A stretch of 64,000 nt of DNA from Phycisphaerales bacterium (GCA_029260515.1 JAJDDC010000070.1:434001-498000), one strand, 5' to 3'; shown: positions 26,057 through 34,495, counted from the first letter of the stretch. Made by a program: numbers and translations. Notes: generated by a model not told the origin, from the letters alone.

Positions 26057-28059
26057 CGCCGCCCGGCGCGGTAGTCCGCGGCCAGCTCGCCCAGGCGCCG
26101 ACGGTCGTCCTCGCGCGTCGCGAGCGGGATGACCTCCTCGACGAAGGCGGCGGCGTTCTCGGGGCCGGACTCGCGCTTGATCGCGTCGCCCACCTCGACG
26201 GTGTCGGCGACGATCTGGTCGGCGCGGATCATGCGCCGCATCAGCGCGACCGCCCGGGCCCGGTCGCCCTCGCGGTCGGCCAGCTGGGCGCGGGCGGCGG
26301 TCCACGCGATGTCGATGCTGCGCGCGTCGCCCGTGGTGACGGCGTGCTGGGCGAGGGCGACGAGCACGCACTCGCGGGTGAGCCCGGCGCGGAACAGCGG
26401 GCCCACGCCCGCCAACGCCAGCTCCGGCGTGATCGCCTCGGTCTGGTCGTCGATGAGCAGGTCGGTGACGAGTTGGGCGGCGTCGGCGTCACGCCCGAGC
26501 AGCACCAGCGCCACGACCGCCTCGTCGCGGCGCCCGGCGGCGAGCGCGTCGCGGAACTCGTCCTCGAGATCGGAGGCGCCGTCGAGCGGGAGCGGATCGG
26601 GCGTGCGCTGGCCCGCGGACGAGAGGGTGATCAGAGGGTCGCCGAGGACCGCGAGCTTCCAGAGCCTGGCGTTGTCGGCGCGGACGGCGGCGGCCCAGGG
26701 GTACCCGACGGCCAGGCGCCCGGCGAGGATGCGTGGGGGGATGAAGGCCCGGAGGTAGGGCTCGTCCACGGCGCCGAGCTGGGCGTAGGCGCCCCGCTCC
26801 ATCCATCGCCCGCCGATGCCCGAGCGGGCGTCGCCCCGGGCCAGCGAGAACGAGTGGATGAGGTGGAGGATGACCGGGTGGTCCAGGTGCGGGGTGTCGG
26901 CGGCGTGCCCGCGGCCCGGGTTGAGGTCGAAGTTGTGCGGCACGCCCTTGGTGTTGACGAGGACCAGGTCGGCGTCGATGGGCCCGAGCGTCGCGTGACG
27001 CCAGTCGGTGAGGCTCGAGTGGGGGGCGTCGAGGGCGGTGACGTTCATCCCCCGGTCGCCCAGGATCTGGACGGCGGGCGTGTTGTCGTAGCGGGTCCAG
27101 TCGCCCGTGACCGGGTAGGCGTCGAATGCCCATGCGCTGTGGGCCTCGAGGAACAGGGCGCACATGGCGCGCCAGGCGCTGGCGCTCTCGGACCCGACGA
27201 GCTGGGCGGTCCACGCCCAGCGGGCGCCGTCGGCGGTGCGCCCGAGCAGGTCGGAGACCGCGAGCGTCTCGTTCTTGTTCGTGTCGTCGCGGAAGTTGAG
27301 GGGGGCGTCGAGCGCGAGCGTCAGCGCGTCGATGTCGTCGCCCAGCGCGTTCCACGCCAGGCCGGTCGCGTCGGCGAGTCGTTCGATGGCGGCCTCGACG
27401 CCCAGGGCCTTGTCGCGTGACCAGAACCCGCTGGGGATGCCGCCGGGGTCCTCGATGAAGCCCAGGGGCTGCATCCGGCCGGCGGCCAGCGCGAGGGCGC
27501 CGGTCCAGGCCGGGTCGGTGGCGCTGGTGACGACGAGGCCCGGGGGCGTGACGCCGCCGGCCCTGAGGCTCGCGATGGCGTCGGCGTCCGTCGCGTCGGG
27601 GTCGAGGCCGATCGCGCTTGCCCAGGCCTCGCGCACGCGCGCCTCGCGCGCCGGGCGCGGGGCGGGCCACTCGTCGCCGGTCCCGTTCCAGCGGACCACG
27701 GACTCGGGCTCGAAGGCGCGGGCGAAGCGGGCGATGTCCTCGCGGGCGCGTGTGCTCCCGTCGTCGATGAGGACGGGGAAGCGGGTGTGCCCGTCCCAGG
27801 CGGCGATCGCCTGGGCGTAGGCGCCCGCGTCGGGCACGATCACGAGCGTCGGGATGATCCGCTGGGCGGCGCGGTGGACCGCGGCCCGGATCCCCAGGCG
27901 GCGCGGGGCCTCGAAGGCGTCGGCCTTGATGAGCACGTCGCGCAGGCCTTGTTCGATCGTGGGCGGCTCGGCCGTGTGGGCGGGCGACGCGAGGAACGCG
28001 AGCGTCGCGGCGAGGAGCGGGAGTGCCATGGTCCGGAGGGCGTTCGCTGGGCGGGGCAT
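26053..28059 (-). CDS. Large exported protein resembling gingipain/C25-like proteins
   Basis: 668 residues, ATG at 28059, with a signal peptide (hydrophobic core MALPLLAATLAFLASPAHTA). Residues 50-120 look like an alpha/beta fold (TLVIVPDAGAYAQAIAAWDG, RFPVLIDDG). The central part (VLVNTKGVPHNFDLNPG, then GRWMERGAYAQLGAVDEPYLRAF and LWKLAVLGDPLITL) is reminiscent of the C25/TIGR03790 group, in which a glycine turn and a G-D-P-L strand end the caspase-like fold. No clear catalytic His-Cys pair could be placed, so activity is uncertain. The last 150 residues are helical, TPR-like repeats. The gene is divergent from trpE and has TAGAGT 6 nt before its start. I do not recognise a named family. 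Confidence 0.7.
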   Translation of the reverse strand: MPRPANALRTMALPLLAATLAFLASPAHTAEPPTIEQGLRDVLIKADAFEAPRRLGIRAAVHRAAQRIIPTLVIVPDAGAYAQAIAAWDGHTRFPVLIDDGSTRAREDIARFARAFEPESVVRWNGTGDEWPAPRPAREARVREAWASAIGLDPDATDADAIASLRAGGVTPPGLVVTSATDPAWTGALALAAGRMQPLGFIEDPGGIPSGFWSRDKALGVEAAIERLADATGLAWNALGDDIDALTLALDAPLNFRDDTNKNETLAVSDLLGRTADGARWAWTAQLVGSESASAWRAMCALFLEAHSAWAFDAYPVTGDWTRYDNTPAVQILGDRGMNVTALDAPHSSLTDWRHATLGPIDADLVLVNTKGVPHNFDLNPGRGHAADTPHLDHPVILHLIHSFSLARGDARSGIGGRWMERGAYAQLGAVDEPYLRAFIPPRILAGRLAVGYPWAAAVRADNARLWKLAVLGDPLITLSSAGQRTPDPLPLDGASDLEDEFRDALAAGRRDEAVVALVLLGRDADAAQLVTDLLIDDQTEAITPELALAGVGPLFRAGLTRECVLVALAQHAVTTGDARSIDIAWTAARAQLADREGDRARAVALMRRMIRADQIVADTVEVGDAIKRESGPENAAAFVEEVIPLATREDDRRRLGELAADYRAGRR

Positions 28060-28065
28060 ATCGCC

Positions 28066-28071
28066 ACTCTA
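28066..28071 (-). promoter_or_regulatory. -10-like box TAGAGT of the C25-like gene
   Basis: On the minus strand TAGAGT is followed by GGCGAT and the ATG at 28059 (6 nt). It lies 43 bp from the oppositely oriented TAGACT box of trpE. Confidence 0.42.
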
Positions 28072-28114
28072 CGGGGTGGGGCCCGCCCGGGGTCGTGGGA
28101 TTCCGGGGGCGCCC

Positions 28115-28120
28115 TAGACT
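28115..28120 (+). promoter_or_regulatory. -10-like box TAGACT of trpE
   Basis: TAGACT, then CGCCGCC, then the GTG at 28128. It is identical over nine bases to the boxes at 13246 and 57009. No trp leader peptide or attenuator fits into the 7 nt available. Confidence 0.45.
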
Positions 28121-28127
28121 CGCCGCC

Positions 28128-29756
28128 GTGCCCAGCCTGACGCGTGATGAACTGATCGAGCTTGTGGATCGCGAGCGGGCGGGCGGCGAGGCCCGGACGC
28201 TCGCGGTCCCGGTGGGCGTGCGTCTGCTGGCCGACCAGCTCACGCCCGTGCTCGCGTACCGGCGGCTGGTCTCGCCCGACGAGCGGACCGCGCCCTCGTT
28301 CCTGCTCGAATCGGTCGAGGGGGGCGAGCGGCAGGGGCGCCACTCGATCCTGGGCTCGCGCCCGATGCTCGAGGTGGTGACGAACAGGGGCGAGTCGCAG
28401 ATCACGTGGCACGGGCGGTCGGTCGTGGGCACGCCCGATGACCACGGCGACCCGTTCGAGATCCTGCGCGCGGTCGCGGGGTCGCTGAAGCTGGTCGTGC
28501 CGGCGAACACGGTGGAGCGCGGGCTGCTGCCCGGGTGCTTCATCGGCGGGTGGGTCGGGAACGCGGCGTACGACACGGTGCGGTACGCCGAGCCGGGCAA
28601 GCTCGGCTGGGACAACGCGCCCGCGGACGACCGGGGGCTGGCGGACCTGCAGTTCGGGTTCTACGACGGCGTGGTGGTGTTCGACCACGTCGCCAAAGTC
28701 GTGCACGTGGTGCAGCTCGCGTTCGTCGGCGCGGGCGACGACGCGGGTGATGTCTACGACCGGGTCGTCGGGACGCTCGCGGCCAGGTGCGACGAGATCG
28801 AGCGCCACTCCAAGCCTTTGGGTTCGGGGCGGATGGACCGGGAGGGCCCGGGCGGGGAATCAGGCGAGAGCGAGCCGATGGCGTCGAACACCACGCGCGA
28901 GCAGCACGCGGCGATGGTCGCGCGGGCGCTCGAGTACATCCGGGCCGGCGACATCTTCCAGGTCGTCGTGGGCCAGCGGTTCGAGCGGGTGTCGCAGGCC
29001 GACCCGTTCGACGTGTACCGGGCGCTGCGGGCGGTGAACCCGAGCCCGTACATGGTGTACCTGCAGGGGCGGGGGCAGATCCTGGTCGCGTCGAGCCCGG
29101 AGATTCTGTGCCGGGTACGCAAGGCCTCGGACGGGTCGATGGTCGTGACGAATCGCCCGCTGGCCGGGACGCGCAGGCGGGGCGCGACGCCGGAGCAGGA
29201 CGCGGCGTTGGAGGCCGAGCTGCTCGCGGACCCGAAGGAGCGTGCCGAGCACGTGATGCTGGTGGACCTGGGACGCAACGACGTCGGGCGGGTGGCCGAG
29301 CCGGGGTCGATCGAGCTGGCGTCGGTGATGAGCGTCGAGCGGTACTCGCACGTGATGCACATCAGCTCGACGGTGACCGGGCGCGTGCGGGCGGGGCTGG
29401 ACTCGTGGGACGCGCTGCGGGCGGCGCTGCCGGTGGGGACGATCTCGGGGGCGCCCAAGATCCGGGCGATGCAGATCATCGACGAGTTGGAGCCCGTGCG
29501 GCGCGGGCCCTACGGCGGGGGCATGGGCTGGGTCGGGCTCGACGGCGAGATGGACATCGCCCTGGCGCTGCGGACGATGGTCGTGCCGACGGCGATGCGC
29601 GACGCGGCGAGCGGGGCGTGGACCTACCACGTGCAGGCGGCGGGGGGGATCGTCGCGGACTCGGTCGCCGAGGCCGAGTTTCAGGAGACGGTCAACAAGG
29701 CCGCGGCGTTGGCGCGCGCGATCGATGTCGCGGAGCGGGCGTTCGGAACGGGATGA
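28128..29756 (+). CDS. trpE: Anthranilate synthase component I
   Basis: 542 residues from a GTG at 28128, slightly longer than the usual 500. The tryptophan-feedback motif is present as SFLLESVEGG, and the chorismate-binding domain shows GDIFQVVVGQRF, SPEILCRV, TRRRGATPEQD, LVDLGRNDVGRV, LPVGTISGAPKIRAMQII and PYGGGMGWVG in the right order. It converts chorismate and ammonia (or glutamine, with TrpG) to anthranilate, the first step of tryptophan synthesis. No trpG or other trp gene is adjacent. The LLES motif suggests it is inhibited by tryptophan. ADC synthase (PabB) is the main alternative, but the conserved feedback site and length favour TrpE. Confidence 0.92.
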   Translation: MPSLTRDELIELVDRERAGGEARTLAVPVGVRLLADQLTPVLAYRRLVSPDERTAPSFLLESVEGGERQGRHSILGSRPMLEVVTNRGESQITWHGRSVVGTPDDHGDPFEILRAVAGSLKLVVPANTVERGLLPGCFIGGWVGNAAYDTVRYAEPGKLGWDNAPADDRGLADLQFGFYDGVVVFDHVAKVVHVVQLAFVGAGDDAGDVYDRVVGTLAARCDEIERHSKPLGSGRMDREGPGGESGESEPMASNTTREQHAAMVARALEYIRAGDIFQVVVGQRFERVSQADPFDVYRALRAVNPSPYMVYLQGRGQILVASSPEILCRVRKASDGSMVVTNRPLAGTRRRGATPEQDAALEAELLADPKERAEHVMLVDLGRNDVGRVAEPGSIELASVMSVERYSHVMHISSTVTGRVRAGLDSWDALRAALPVGTISGAPKIRAMQIIDELEPVRRGPYGGGMGWVGLDGEMDIALALRTMVVPTAMRDAASGAWTYHVQAAGGIVADSVAEAEFQETVNKAAALARAIDVAERAFGTG

Positions 29757-29802
29757 ACTCGAACGGCTCGACGGGTCGATCCGAAGCGTCGATCAGAGCA
29801 AG

Positions 29803-29879
29803 ACGAGCCCCCAGCGCGAGCTGGGGGAAACGGCGTGCGTCACGGCCCCGGTGTCCCCCAGCTCGCGCTGGGGGCTCGT
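29803..29879. repeat. 25-bp perfect inverted repeat whose arms are themselves hairpins
   Basis: The left arm (29803-29827) is the exact reverse complement of the right arm (29855-29879), with a 27-nt spacer. Each arm contains CCCCCAGC, a 4-nt loop (GCGA or TCGC) and GCTGGGGG. It sits between the convergent trpE and HU genes. It may be a bidirectional terminator or a REP/MITE-like dispersed repeat; no other copy was seen in this window. Confidence 0.75.
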
Positions 29880-29945
29880 TGGTCGGGGCGCGGGATCGCG
29901 TAGGGCTTGTGACCCGAGGAGGACACACCGGACGGATGCCGTTTG

Positions 29946-30215
29946 TTAGAGCGTTTCCTTCAAGTTCTGCGAGGGCTTGAAGGCGCAGGTGGTGGACTCG
30001 GGGATCTGGATGGGCTGCTTGGTCGCCGGGTTCATGCCCGTGCGGGCGGCCCGGACCTTGCGCTGGAAGGTGCCGAAGCCCGAGATCGCGACCTTCTCGT
30101 CGGTCTTGAGGCCGCGGGTGATGGACTCGATGACGGCCTCGACGGCCTTGGTCGCGTCGGACTTGGTGGATTCCATCTGGGACGCGACGGATTCGATCAG
30201 ATCGGTCTTGTTCAT
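29946..30215 (-). CDS. HU family DNA-binding protein
   Basis: 89 residues, ATG at 30215 with AGGAGG 7 nt upstream. The whole HU/IHF fold is present: N-terminal helices (MNKTDLIESVASQM), the central KVAISGFGTFQRKVRAARTGMNPAT with the minor-groove beta-arm RTGMNPATKQPIQIP, and the terminal helix FKPSQNLKETL. HU dimers bend DNA and shape the nucleoid. The exact paralogue class (HU alpha/beta or IHF) cannot be settled from one sequence. It is transcribed alone, convergent with trpE. Confidence 0.93.
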   Translation of the reverse strand: MNKTDLIESVASQMESTKSDATKAVEAVIESITRGLKTDEKVAISGFGTFQRKVRAARTGMNPATKQPIQIPESTTCAFKPSQNLKETL

Positions 30216-30425
30216 TTCAGCCTCCTGCTGGCCTCCCCGGCGCTCCGCGCGGGGGGCTGATCTTGTGTGACGGGTTTGGATCGGCCACCGGGGGCCGGGC
30301 TCGCCAGAAAGCGGGGCCTCCGGGGCGGATTCCGGGCCCGGGCCTCGTGTGGCCCCGGGGCCCGGGGGTGGGCGTCGGGCGGGCCGGCAGGCCGCGGGGC
30401 CCGGGTGGGGGGCGAACGATCCGGC

Positions 30426-31385
30426 ATGGGCGAGACGCGGGCGTTGGTCGTGGTGACGGAGCCGATCCCGGAGGAGGCGTCGGCGTGGCTCGCGCAGCGG
30501 GCGGAGGTCGTCGCGTGCGCGCAGGGCGAGGCCGGGTTCGGGCTGCTGCTGTCGCGGGCCGATGCGCTGGTGGTCCGGACGTACACGCGGGTGGACGCGG
30601 CGCTGCTGGCGGGGGCGCCGCGGGTTCGGGTCGTCGGGCGCGCGGGCGTGGGCGTCGACAACATCAACCTGGACGCGTGCGCGGCGCGGGGCGTGCGCGT
30701 CGTGCACACGCCCGGGGCGAACACGGACGCGGTGGTCGAGCTTGTGCTCGCGTCGGTGCTCGACGTGGTGCGCCCGCGCCCGCTCGTGGAGCGCGCGATG
30801 TCTCAACAGGAGTGGGGGGCGCTGCGCGAGTCGCTGGTCGCGCCGCGACAGCTCGCGGGCTCGACGCTGGGCGTGTGGGGGTACGGGCGGGTCGGCTCAC
30901 GCCTGGGGCGTGTGGGGAGCGCGCTGGGGATGCGCGTGATCTACCACGACGTGCGCGAGATACCCGAAGACGGGCGGCACGGGGCGGCGCCCGTTGAACC
31001 ACACACACTGCTCGCCGAGTCCGACGTGCTGAGCGTGCACGTGGACGACCGGGCGGGCAACCGGGGGTTGGTCACGGCGGACGCGTTCGGGCGCATGAGG
31101 CCGGGCGTCGTGTTCGTGAACACGAGCCGGGGGTTCGTCGTGGACGCGGGGGCGTGCGCTCGTTTCTTGCGAGAAAACCAGGGCGCGGCGGCGGTCCTGG
31201 ACGTCCACGACCCCGAGCCGATCGAGGCAGGGAACCCGCTGCTCGTGCTGCCCAACGCCCGCCTGACGGCGCACATCGGCGCCGCGACGGCGCACGCGAA
31301 GGACGCGATGGGGTGGGTGGTGCGCGACGTGTGGCGCGTGCTCGAGGGGGAAGCGCCAGAGTTTGAGGCGCGGGCGGGCGGCTAG
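30426..31385 (+). CDS. D-2-hydroxyacid dehydrogenase, phosphoglycerate dehydrogenase-like
   Basis: 319 residues, ATG at 30426. It has the substrate domain (VGRAGVGVDNINLDAC, TPGANTDAVVELVLASVL) and the NAD-binding domain (GSTLGVWGYGRVGSRLGRVGSALGM). The catalytic Arg is in NTSRG, the Glu in DVHDPEPI and the His in LTAHIGAAT. It is shorter than full SerA because the C-terminal ACT regulatory domain is missing. It probably oxidises 3-phosphoglycerate or a related D-hydroxyacid, but substrate assignment within this family is unreliable. The stop overlaps the stop of the convergent membrane-protein gene by 4 bp. Confidence 0.85.
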   Translation: MGETRALVVVTEPIPEEASAWLAQRAEVVACAQGEAGFGLLLSRADALVVRTYTRVDAALLAGAPRVRVVGRAGVGVDNINLDACAARGVRVVHTPGANTDAVVELVLASVLDVVRPRPLVERAMSQQEWGALRESLVAPRQLAGSTLGVWGYGRVGSRLGRVGSALGMRVIYHDVREIPEDGRHGAAPVEPHTLLAESDVLSVHVDDRAGNRGLVTADAFGRMRPGVVFVNTSRGFVVDAGACARFLRENQGAAAVLDVHDPEPIEAGNPLLVLPNARLTAHIGAATAHAKDAMGWVVRDVWRVLEGEAPEFEARAGG

Positions 31386-31738
31386 CCGCGGCGGAGTTCC
31401 TCGGCGGCGAGGCGGCGCTGGTCGTGCTCGCGGTAGCGGGCGCGGACGACGAACAAGAGCGGGCCCATGATGCCGCACAGGAGCAGGCCGCCGAGCAGGG
31501 GCGCGTACCAGACGTGGTACGGCTGTCCGAGCGTGACGGCGGCGACGCCGAGCCCGAGGCACGCGACACCCAGCGCGATGCCGAGCATGAAGATGCCGAG
31601 GACGAAGGGTTTGGCGAGACCCTTGGCGGCGAGCGGTCCGCCGATACCGCCGCCGATTGCGCCGAACACGACGCCGATGACCGAGCCTCCGATCCCGCCG
31701 ACGAGGCCTGCCTCTTGTGCGGTCCACCAATCGTTCAT
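31382..31738 (-). CDS. Small membrane protein coupled to the DUF2089 regulator
   Basis: 118 residues with ATG at 31738. Three hydrophobic segments are visible: a Gly-rich one (GLVGGIGGSVIGVVFGAIGGG, about 10-32), one at 45-70 and one at 78-98, followed by a basic cytoplasmic tail (RARYREHDQRRLAAEELRRG). The Gly-x-x-x-Gly pattern of the first suggests tight helix packing. The start overlaps the stop of the DUF2089 gene by 4 bp (ATGA), so the two proteins are made together; DUF2089 genes often pair with small membrane-protein genes. Function unknown. Confidence 0.75.
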   Translation of the reverse strand: MNDWWTAQEAGLVGGIGGSVIGVVFGAIGGGIGGPLAAKGLAKPFVLGIFMLGIALGVACLGLGVAAVTLGQPYHVWYAPLLGGLLLCGIMGPLLFVVRARYREHDQRRLAAEELRRG

Positions 31739-32109
31739 GGCTGTTCTCCCTTGGTCTGGGGCTGGTTCGTGTTGTGCGCGTTCGTGTCGCGGAGGGTGTC
31801 GCGCAGGGCGCGGGCGCCGGAGACGCTCAGCTCGCCCCGCTCGACGAGACGAGCGAGCAGGTCGGCGACCGGATCGGGCGTCGCGCCCTCGACGACGGCC
31901 CGGAGTCGTTCGATGGTTTTGTCCAGGCGGGCGCGGATGGTGGGGTAGCTGACGCCGTAGGAGGAGGCGAGGCCCTTGAGCGAGCCGGACTGCAGGACGA
32001 GCTCGCAGACCAGGTCCAGGTCCTCGCGTGGGAGGGCGAGGAAAGGATGTTCGGCGGGCTGCGCCAGAGAGGGGCGTTCATCAGAGGGGTTTGAGATCAT
32101 TGAAGACAT
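31735..32109 (-). CDS. DUF2089 family regulator-like protein
   Basis: 124 residues; the ATG at 32109 and another at 32100 are both in frame. The core FLALPREDLDLVCELVLQSG, GSLKGLASSYGVSYPTIRARL matches the helix-turn-helix of DUF2089, in which P-T-[IV]-R-x-[RK] forms the recognition helix. The N-terminal zinc ribbon of many members is missing, so this is a short version. Such proteins probably bind DNA and control their own small membrane partner, encoded next. The promoter just upstream predicts transcription starting at or very near the ATG at 32109, which would give a leaderless mRNA. Confidence 0.82.
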   Translation of the reverse strand: MSSMISNPSDERPSLAQPAEHPFLALPREDLDLVCELVLQSGSLKGLASSYGVSYPTIRARLDKTIERLRAVVEGATPDPVADLLARLVERGELSVSGARALRDTLRDTNAHNTNQPQTKGEQP

Positions 32110-32116
32110 CTTTGGG

Positions 32117-32145
32117 ATTATCGAGTTCGAGTTTCATTATGTCAA
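32117..32145 (-). promoter_or_regulatory. Near-consensus sigma70 promoter of the DUF2089 operon
   Basis: On the minus strand TTGACA (32145-32140, 6/6), a 17-nt spacer and GATAAT (32122-32117, 5/6). After the -10 there are 7 nt (CCCAAAG) and then the ATG at 32109, so the expected start site is the A of the ATG or one base before it. The region is unusually A+T-rich for this genome. Confidence 0.75.
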
Positions 32146-32214
32146 TATGTATTTGAGATAAATAAAACACTTCGTCGCAGCAGGGACTCGGGGTGGAACG
32201 AGCCCGCGGCGGCG

Positions 32215-32220
32215 TACGAT
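32215..32220 (+). promoter_or_regulatory. -10-like box TACGAT of pdxJ
   Basis: TACGAT is followed by CGCCCT and the GTG at 32227 (6 nt). No Shine-Dalgarno sequence is present. It belongs to the leaderless group described in the findings. Confidence 0.4.
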
Positions 32221-32226
32221 CGCCCT

Positions 32227-33012
32227 GTGATCCAGCTCGGCGTCAACATCGATCACGTCGCGACGGTCCGCCAGGCCCGGTACCGGGGGGGGGATGTGGA
32301 CCTGGGCGAGCCGGACCCGGTGCGGGCGGCCCACGAGGCCGAGCTGGGGGGGGCCGACGGGATCACGGTGCACCTGCGTGAGGACAGGCGGCACGTCCAG
32401 GACCGGGACGTGGAGCTGCTGCGGCGGCTGGTCAAGGTGAAGCTGAACCTCGAGATGGCCGCGACCGACGAGATGGTCGGGATCGCCTGCGGGCTGTCAC
32501 CCCACACGGCGATGCTCGTGCCCGAGGGGCGCGAGGAGGTGACGACCGAGGGGGGCCTGGACGTCGCGGGGCAGCTCTCGCGGCTCAGGGACATCGTGTC
32601 GCGGTTGGGCGGTTCTGGGATGATCGTCAGCGCGTTCATCGACGCGGACCCGAAACAGGTGGAGGCGGCGGGCGCGGCGGGGTTCGACGTGTGCGAGGTG
32701 CACACCGGGCCTTACGCACGGGTCTTCCACGCGTGCGGGGGTGACCTGCGGCGGAAGGAACTCGTTCGGGCGCTGGACGATGTCGCGCTCGCGGGGCGCG
32801 AGATCCGTGCGGCGGGGATGCGGTTCAACGCCGGGCATGCGTTGAACTACCACAACGTCGTCGCGATCGCGCGTTTGGTGGGGATCGAGGAGCTGCATAT
32901 CGGGCACGCGATCGTGAGCCGCGCGGTGTATGTCGGGATGCGCCGGGCGGTTGCGGAGATGAAGGGCCTGATGCTTGGCGCGTCGCGCCAACAAGGCGTG
33001 GATGACCTGTAG
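32227..33012 (+). CDS. pdxJ: Pyridoxine 5'-phosphate synthase
   Basis: 261 residues from a GTG at 32227. The family signatures are in order: GVNIDHVATVRQAR at the N-terminus, ADGITVHLREDRRH, VKLNLEMAA, VSAFIDADPKQVEAA, CEVHTGPYA, AGHALNYHN and EELHIGHAIVSRAVYVG. PdxJ condenses 3-amino-2-oxopropyl phosphate with 1-deoxyxylulose-5-phosphate in the DXP-dependent route to vitamin B6. The length is close to the usual 240-250. It is transcribed alone or with folC, which starts 107 bp downstream but has its own -10 candidate. Confidence 0.95.
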   Translation: MIQLGVNIDHVATVRQARYRGGDVDLGEPDPVRAAHEAELGGADGITVHLREDRRHVQDRDVELLRRLVKVKLNLEMAATDEMVGIACGLSPHTAMLVPEGREEVTTEGGLDVAGQLSRLRDIVSRLGGSGMIVSAFIDADPKQVEAAGAAGFDVCEVHTGPYARVFHACGGDLRRKELVRALDDVALAGREIRAAGMRFNAGHALNYHNVVAIARLVGIEELHIGHAIVSRAVYVGMRRAVAEMKGLMLGASRQQGVDDL

Positions 33013-33058
33013 ATAACTCGGCGCGAAAGATTGTGATCGCCGCAAAGAATTACGGCGG

Positions 33059-33064
33059 TACAAT
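33059..33064 (+). promoter_or_regulatory. Predicted -10 box TACAAT of folC
   Basis: TACAAT (5/6 to consensus) gives a leader of about 48 nt before the ATG at 33119. No good -35 is present at 16-18 nt spacing, so the call rests on the -10 alone. Confidence 0.35.
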
Positions 33065-33118
33065 CGTCGGTTTCACCAGGGGTCAGGCGCGCGTTTGCGC
33101 CGCGGGGATGGCACGGTC

Positions 33119-34495
33119 ATGGCGAGAACGCCCGCTTCCTTTTCGAGTTACTCGGCGGCGCTGAGGTACCTCGAGGACCGGGTGAACGTCGAGCGGTCGC
33201 CGCAGGACCGGGTGTCGAGCGACACGTTCAAGCTCGACCGCCTGAAGACGATCCTGGACAAGCTGGACAACCCGCAGCGCGACCTGAAGTTCGTGCACAT
33301 CGCCGGGAGCAAGGGCAAGGGCTCGACGGTCGAGATGCTCGCCTCTGCGCTCGACGCGTGCGGGTACGCGGTGGGTGTGTTCACGAGCCCGCACCTGATC
33401 GAGGTCCGCGAGCGGATCCGCCTGGGCGCGGACGCGATCGGCGAGAAGGAGTTCGCCCAGGCGATGTCGCGCGTCCGGGGGGCGGCGGACGTGCTGGCGA
33501 AGAGGCACGGTGAGGCGACGTACTTCGAGCTGCTGACGGCCGCGGCGTTCGTGCACTTCGCGGAGATGGCGGTCGATCTGGCGGTGCTCGAGACCGGGCT
33601 GGGCGGGCGCCTCGATTGCACGAACGTGGTGAGCCCGGAGGTGTGCGGGCTGACGCACATCCAGCTCGAGCACACGGCGATCCTGGGCGACACGGTCGAG
33701 AAGATCGCCCGCGAGAAAGCCGGGATCATGAAGCCGGGGGTGACGGCGATCAGCGTGCCGCAGGATCCGGGCGTGCTGGAGGTCTTCCGCGTGGTCGCGG
33801 GCGAGGTCGGCGCGACGCTGGCGGTGCTGGGCGAGGACATCGAGTACTCGTGCCGGTTCGAGGCGACGCACGACCAGGGGCCGCACGCGCGGATCTGCGT
33901 GACGACAGAGCGGAGCGAGTTCGAGCACATCTCGGTGCCCCTGGGCGGCGAGCATCAGGCGCCCAACTGCGGGCTGGCGTTGGCGATCCTGGACAAGCTC
34001 CGGGAGCGTGGGTTCGAGACACCCGAGCGGAGGGTTGCCGAGGGACTGGCGCGGACGCCGCGGAACGGGCGGATGGAGGAGGTGCACCCGTCGCCGCGGA
34101 TATTGGTGGACGGGGCGCACAACCCGGCGAGCGTGGAGGCGGTGGTGCGTGCGATCGGGGCGCAGATGCGGTTCGACTCGATGGTGGTGGTGTTCGGGTG
34201 CGCCAAGGACAAGGACGTGTCGGGGATGCTCGAGCAGGTCTCGCGCGGGGCGGACAAGATCATCTTCACGCGGGCCTCGGACAACCCCCGGGCGATGGAA
34301 CCGTCCGAGTTGCAGCGTCTGTACGAATCGCTGACCGGGAAGATGGCCCAGACCGCCGAGACGCTCAAGGGGGCGCTGAACATGGCGGCGCGGGCGGTGG
34401 GGCGGGACGACCTGATCCTGGTGACCGGGAGCTTCTACCTGGCGGGCGAGGCCAAGCGCTTGCTCGCGGAGAAGAAGCGGGCTGCGGCGGGATAA
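33119..34495 (+). CDS. folC: Folylpolyglutamate synthase/dihydrofolate synthase
   Basis: 458 residues, ATG at 33119. The ATP-binding P-loop is HIAGSKGKGSTVEMLA, followed by TSPHLIEVRERIRL, ETGLGGRLDCTNVV, the dihydropteroate-site region LGDTVEKIAREKAGIMKPG and the C-terminal domain start VDGAHNPASVEA. FolC adds glutamate to dihydropteroate and then to tetrahydrofolate, which keeps folates in the cell. The C-terminal domain has the usual GCAKDKDV and ITG-type LVTGSFYLAGEA strands. Single-domain polyglutamylases cannot be fully excluded, but the architecture is that of bifunctional FolC. Confidence 0.93.
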   Translation: MARTPASFSSYSAALRYLEDRVNVERSPQDRVSSDTFKLDRLKTILDKLDNPQRDLKFVHIAGSKGKGSTVEMLASALDACGYAVGVFTSPHLIEVRERIRLGADAIGEKEFAQAMSRVRGAADVLAKRHGEATYFELLTAAAFVHFAEMAVDLAVLETGLGGRLDCTNVVSPEVCGLTHIQLEHTAILGDTVEKIAREKAGIMKPGVTAISVPQDPGVLEVFRVVAGEVGATLAVLGEDIEYSCRFEATHDQGPHARICVTTERSEFEHISVPLGGEHQAPNCGLALAILDKLRERGFETPERRVAEGLARTPRNGRMEEVHPSPRILVDGAHNPASVEAVVRAIGAQMRFDSMVVVFGCAKDKDVSGMLEQVSRGADKIIFTRASDNPRAMEPSELQRLYESLTGKMAQTAETLKGALNMAARAVGRDDLILVTGSFYLAGEAKRLLAEKKRAAAG

